From positions 1-8,971 of the forward strand of contig URJU01000086.1 in the NCBI GenBank assembly GCA_900548315.1: a stretch of DNA of 8,971 bases. The letters run 5' to 3'. The DNA comes from an uncultured Coprococcus sp. (GTDB lineage: Bacteria > Bacillota > Clostridia > Lachnospirales > Lachnospiraceae). The notes under the pieces are model-generated. The model made no database searches. It was given only the letters and a program-made list of their open reading frames with translations, and was not told the DNA's origin. Below, piece after piece: positions 6,310-8,971 of this stretch; within the stretch, counting starts at the first letter, position 1; the number at the start of each line of letters is the position of its first letter. A program made the position numbers and the translations under genes.

Positions 6310-6334
6310 ATATATAATAACAGGGATTATATAT
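6310..6334 (+). other. A+T-only hairpin between pilB and pilT
   Basis: ATATATAAT (6310-6318), loop AACAGGG, ATTATATAT (6326-6334): a perfect 9-bp stem in the 83-nt gap, ending 42 nt before the pilT start. It has no G-C pairs and no T run, so it is not a good terminator. It may be an mRNA processing site, and its TATAAT-like sequence could also serve as a -10 element. Confidence 0.35.
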
Positions 6335-6376
6335 ATATGAAATTATTAATGCAAAAGGGAAAGGAAGGGACAAGAT

Positions 6377-7438
6377 ATGTTAGACATGAAAGAATTGCTT
6401 GCCTTCTCTGTAGAGGAAAGAGCATCGGATGTTCATATAGCTGTAGGAATACCACCTAAGCTTAGGATCAACGGAAAACTCACAGAGGTGGAGGTGCCGC
6501 CGCTCACACCGGCTGATGCAGCCGAGGCGATAGGATCAACCATGAAGGACAGGCACAAGGCGATACTTCAGGACAGAGGAGAGGTGGACTTCTCATTTGA
6601 CTCACCTGAGACGGGTCGTTTCCGTGTGAATGTATTCATGGACAGAGGAAACATGGCGGCAGCTTACAGACGAGTTGAGACACAGATACCAAGACCGGAT
6701 CAGCTTGGTATTCCTAGGGAGGTTGTAGAACTTTACAAGAGAAAGAGAGGACTTGTTCTTGTAACGGGACCTACAGGATCAGGTAAATCGACAACACTTG
6801 CCTCGATCATCAACAAGGCGAACGAAAACCTTACGGATCACATCATAACACTTGAGGATCCTATAGAGTATATCCACCACCACAACAAAGCGATAGTCAA
6901 CCAGAGAGAGGTTGGTATGGATACCCTCAGCTATGCAAATGCACTCCGTGCAGCACTCCGTGAGGATCCGGATATCATACTTGTAGGAGAGATGAGAGAT
7001 CTTGAGACTATCTCAACAGCTATCACCGCAGCAGAGACAGGACACTTGGTATTCTCCACACTGCATACGATCGGCGCGGCAAGTACCATCGACCGTATCA
7101 TAGATATCTTCCCTACAAATCAGCAGCAGCAGGTAAGAGTTCAGCTCGCAATGGTTCTTGAGGGTGTTATATCACAGTCCCTTTTGCCTATAGCAAGCGG
7201 CAATGGACGAGTGGCAGCGTTTGAGGTAATGCTTGCATCACCTGCTATACGAAGTCTGATAAGAGAGGCTAAAACTCACCAGATCCAGTCAACTATCCAG
7301 ACCAGCAGAGCACTTGGAATGGTGACCATGGATGATTCACTTTATGAGCTTTATGCATCAGGAACGATCACCAGAGAGACCGCCATGACATATGCTCAGG
7401 ATCAGCAGTATCTGAGAAAGAAGATCAATGGACAGTAA
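6377..7438 (+). CDS. pilT: Type IV pilus retraction ATPase PilT
   Basis: Hexameric ATPase that drives pilus depolymerisation, giving twitching motility and often DNA uptake; cytoplasmic, acting at PilC. Length is 353 residues, within the usual 340-370. What is seen: N-terminal ASDVHIAVGIPPKLRINGKL (16-35) of the PAS-like domain; Walker A GPTGSGKST (131-139); Asp box IITLEDPIEY (156-165); Walker B region DPDIILVGEMRD (197-208); His box GHLVFSTLHT (222-231); and the PilT-specific C-terminal motif AIRSLIRE (290-297), close to the family's AIRNLIRE, which is needed for retraction in characterised PilT. No tetracysteine and no MshEN domain, which separates it from PilB. ATG 6377 follows a purine-rich AAGGAAGGGA (6361-6370); the in-frame ATG at 6386 is an alternative. 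It lies 83 nt after pilB and probably shares its transcript. Confidence 0.95.
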   Translation: MLDMKELLAFSVEERASDVHIAVGIPPKLRINGKLTEVEVPPLTPADAAEAIGSTMKDRHKAILQDRGEVDFSFDSPETGRFRVNVFMDRGNMAAAYRRVETQIPRPDQLGIPREVVELYKRKRGLVLVTGPTGSGKSTTLASIINKANENLTDHIITLEDPIEYIHHHNKAIVNQREVGMDTLSYANALRAALREDPDIILVGEMRDLETISTAITAAETGHLVFSTLHTIGAASTIDRIIDIFPTNQQQQVRVQLAMVLEGVISQSLLPIASGNGRVAAFEVMLASPAIRSLIREAKTHQIQSTIQTSRALGMVTMDDSLYELYASGTITRETAMTYAQDQQYLRKKINGQ

Positions 7439-7664
7439 GATGTGAATATATGGTAAAATGAATTGCTATATGGAATAATGTAAAATAATTGACAAAGAGG
7501 TTTGTGCATTTGTTATAAAATAAAACGTGCAAATAATTAAATGTTGATTAAATTTATGTAGTATAGTAAGATATTTTACATATAATTTATGTTGCATTAT
7601 TGCGCTTTTAAAGCGTACGAACATGAAAACGTAAGAATATTAAGATTGGGTCGGAGGAGAGACA
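7439..7664 (+). other. A+T-rich 226-bp leader region before pilC
   Basis: No gene is visible here. It holds a promoter-like element (7489-7519), a 9-bp direct repeat AATTTATGT (7551-7559 and 7584-7592, 33 bp apart), a second TATAAT (7581-7586) without a good -35, and the palindrome CGCTTTTAAAGCG (7603-7615), followed by a weaker TACG/CGTA pairing (7616-7619 with 7630-7633). I found no match by eye to the c-di-GMP riboswitch core or another riboswitch I know. The gap is much longer than elsewhere in the pilus cluster, so pilC probably has independent control. Confidence 0.5.
7489..7519 (+). promoter_or_regulatory. Promoter-like element upstream of pilC
   Basis: A perfect -35 TTGACA (7489-7494) and -10 TATAAA (7514-7519) with extended -10 TG at 7511-7512. 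The spacer is 19 bp (18 if TTATAA is used), longer than the ideal 17. Transcription from about 7526 would give a leader of about 140 nt before pilC. Confidence 0.55.
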
Positions 7665-8876
7665 ATGGCAGTATTTAATTACAAGGTTGTTGACAGAGAT
7701 GGTAAGAATAAAAAAGGTACCATCGAGGCCCCAAACAGGGACGGAGCTGAGAAGAAACTCAAGTCGGAAGGCTATTCCATCATGAGCTTAACTGAGCAAA
7801 GCAGTCCTTTAGGGGATATTAGTCTATTCAAGAAAAAGGTAAAGTCAAGAGACTTGGGAGTGTTCTGTAAGCAGTTCTCAGCGGTCATAAAAGCAGGTGT
7901 TACGATCATATCAGCACTGGAACTTATGGGTGATCAGATTGAGAATAAGACACTCAAGAAAGCGATAATGGACGCGCGTACATATGTAGAAAAGGGAGGA
8001 ACTCTTGCAGATGCATTCAGAGTTAACCCGGATGTGTTCCCGCCTATCATGATCAACATGGTAGCTGCAGGTGAGATGTCAGGTAACCTCGAGATATGTC
8101 TTGATCGTCTGGTTGAACATTTCGAGAAGGATAACGCACTTACATCCAAGATAAAGGGTGCCATGACATACCCTATCGTAGTATTGATAGTAATGGTCAT
8201 AGTAGTTATCGTAGTTCTGGTTGCGGTTATTCCAAACTTTGCATCCATGTTCGAGGATATGGGAACACAGCTTCCGCTTGCCACTCGAATAATGATGGCT
8301 GCTGCGGATTTCGTAAAGTATAAGTGGTGGCTGCTCATTATAATAATCGCAGCGATCGTATTCGGAGTTAAGTTCTTCAAGAAGACACCATTTGGCGAGC
8401 AGCTCTTCGCAAACATTGGACTTAAGGCTCCTATATTTGGAAACCTGAATGTCAAGACAGCATGTTCAAGATTTGCAAGAACCATGAGTACACTGATGGC
8501 ATCTGGTATATCCATGATAGATGCTGTTGAACAGGTCGCAAAGATGATGGACAACAAGATCATCAGAGATGGACTCATGGATGCCAAGGTTCAGGTATCC
8601 AAGGGTGTGCCTCTTTCAAAGCCGCTCAAGGATATGGAGATGCTCCCACCTATGCTCTCGGCCATGACCAAGATCGGTGAGGAGACAGGTGATATAGAGG
8701 AGATGCTCAGCAAGGTTGCTGATTACTACGACGAGGAAGTCGAGGCAGCGACAAACGCACTCACAGCGGCTATGGAGCCTATGATCATGGTTGTTCTTGC
8801 TTGTATAGTAGGAATGATAGTGGCAGCTGTATACGGTCCTATCATGAGCATGTACGATGCGATGGACAACGTGTAA
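7665..8876 (+). CDS. pilC: Type IV pilus inner-membrane platform protein PilC (GspF family)
   Basis: Polytopic membrane protein on which PilB and PilT act to insert or remove pilin subunits. Length is 403 residues, the family norm. What is seen: an N-terminal stretch with FNYKVVDRDGKNKKGTIEA (4-22), typical of PilC/GspF; two T2SSF domains, about 66-189 and 267-390, each with the repeated pattern FCKQFSAVIKAGVTIISALE (67-86) and FARTMSTLMASGISMIDAVE (270-289), and each with a GE.(T/S)G segment (136-140; 338-342, here GEETG); and three hydrophobic segments at about 168-190, 218-237 and 368-391. ATG 7665 is preceded by a strong GGAGGAGA (7653-7660). The preceding 226-nt gap with its own promoter-like element suggests separate control from pilB-pilT. 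The gene is complete; its stop lies 52 nt before the adapter at the contig end. Pilin genes would be expected next. Confidence 0.95.
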   Translation: MAVFNYKVVDRDGKNKKGTIEAPNRDGAEKKLKSEGYSIMSLTEQSSPLGDISLFKKKVKSRDLGVFCKQFSAVIKAGVTIISALELMGDQIENKTLKKAIMDARTYVEKGGTLADAFRVNPDVFPPIMINMVAAGEMSGNLEICLDRLVEHFEKDNALTSKIKGAMTYPIVVLIVMVIVVIVVLVAVIPNFASMFEDMGTQLPLATRIMMAAADFVKYKWWLLIIIIAAIVFGVKFFKKTPFGEQLFANIGLKAPIFGNLNVKTACSRFARTMSTLMASGISMIDAVEQVAKMMDNKIIRDGLMDAKVQVSKGVPLSKPLKDMEMLPPMLSAMTKIGEETGDIEEMLSKVADYYDEEVEAATNALTAAMEPMIMVVLACIVGMIVAAVYGPIMSMYDAMDNV

Positions 8877-8928
8877 GGTTTCTGAAGGCTGATAGGAGCA
8901 ATTCAACAATGTATAATTGTTTCTATAT
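8877..8928 (+). other. Last genomic bases after pilC, with a weak hairpin
   Basis: The 52 nt between the pilC stop and the adapter hold only a weak hairpin, AACAAT (8905-8910), loop GTATA, ATTGTT (8916-8921), followed by a few T-rich bases. It might be the start of an intergenic region with a terminator or processing site, but the sequence is cut off by adapter. Confidence 0.3.
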
Positions 8929-8971
8929 CTGTCTCTTATACACATCTCCGAGCCCACGAGACGCGTAGTAA
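8929..8971. other. Illumina Nextera adapter contamination (not genomic)
   Basis: CTGTCTCTTATACACATCT (8929-8947) is the reverse complement of the 19-bp Tn5 mosaic end. CCGAGCCCACGAGAC (8948-8962) is the Nextera read-2 side adapter. GCGTAGTA (8963-8970) is the right length and position for an i7 index and, as I recall, equals Nextera index N719; the final A fits the first base of the following P7 segment. This is library read-through left in the assembly, not a transposon in the organism. Confidence 0.98.

Noticed and set aside
7934..8587. Minus-strand open frame of 217 codons inside pilC
   Set aside because: Antisense to the conserved PilC domains, low complexity, no recognisable motif.
8929..8947. 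Tn5/IS50-like transposon end
   Set aside because: The mosaic end is followed directly by the Nextera adapter and an index, so it is library material and not a resident transposon.
1..8971. A new defence, mobile or biosynthetic system
   Set aside because: Every gene with support belongs to a known core family (RNA decay, tRNA modification, sigma factor, type IV pilus). I see no repeats, integrase, toxin-antitoxin pair or cluster of unknown genes that would suggest one.

Overview
The window looks like a draft-assembly contig from a low-to-mid GC, Gram-positive, endospore-former-type Clostridia, most likely Lachnospiraceae. This rests on AGA- and ATA-rich codon use, strong AGGAGG ribosome sites, RNase J, a YlbF-family protein, a SigK-like sporulation sigma factor, and type IV pilus motor genes close to the monoderm clostridial type. 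It is core genome. I see no phage, insertion sequence, CRISPR array, tRNA or rRNA, and no convincing new system.

Positions 1-3660 (+) form a tightly packed, apparently co-transcribed run: the 3' part of RNase J (cut by the window edge), a YlbF-family protein, a short membrane-anchored MltG/YceG-like protein without the catalytic domain, a TrmR-type tRNA O-methyltransferase, and a U32-family protein of the TrhP type. The last three match the order yrrL-yrrM-yrrN/O of Bacillus subtilis. TrhP-type proteins hydroxylate U34 of tRNA and TrmR methylates the product, so the pair probably makes 5-methoxyuridine at the wobble base. RNase J and YlbF point to mRNA decay and processing.

Positions 3686-4309 (-) hold a SigK-like sigma factor, convergent with the U32 gene and divergent from the pilus genes. 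A long hairpin lies at the convergent junction. The divergent 241-bp gap carries a good extended -10 promoter for the pilus genes and a possible SigK-type promoter facing the sigma gene.

Positions 4551-8876 (+) encode the type IV pilus motor: PilB (extension ATPase, with an N-terminal motif pair typical of c-di-GMP-binding MshEN domains), PilT (retraction ATPase) and PilC (inner-membrane platform). PilC has its own promoter-like sequence and a leader of about 140 nt. Pilins and other assembly genes would be expected further on but are not in the window.

The last 43 bases (8929-8971) are not genomic. They are an Illumina Nextera transposase adapter followed by what looks like an i7 index, so the real sequence stops at about 8928.
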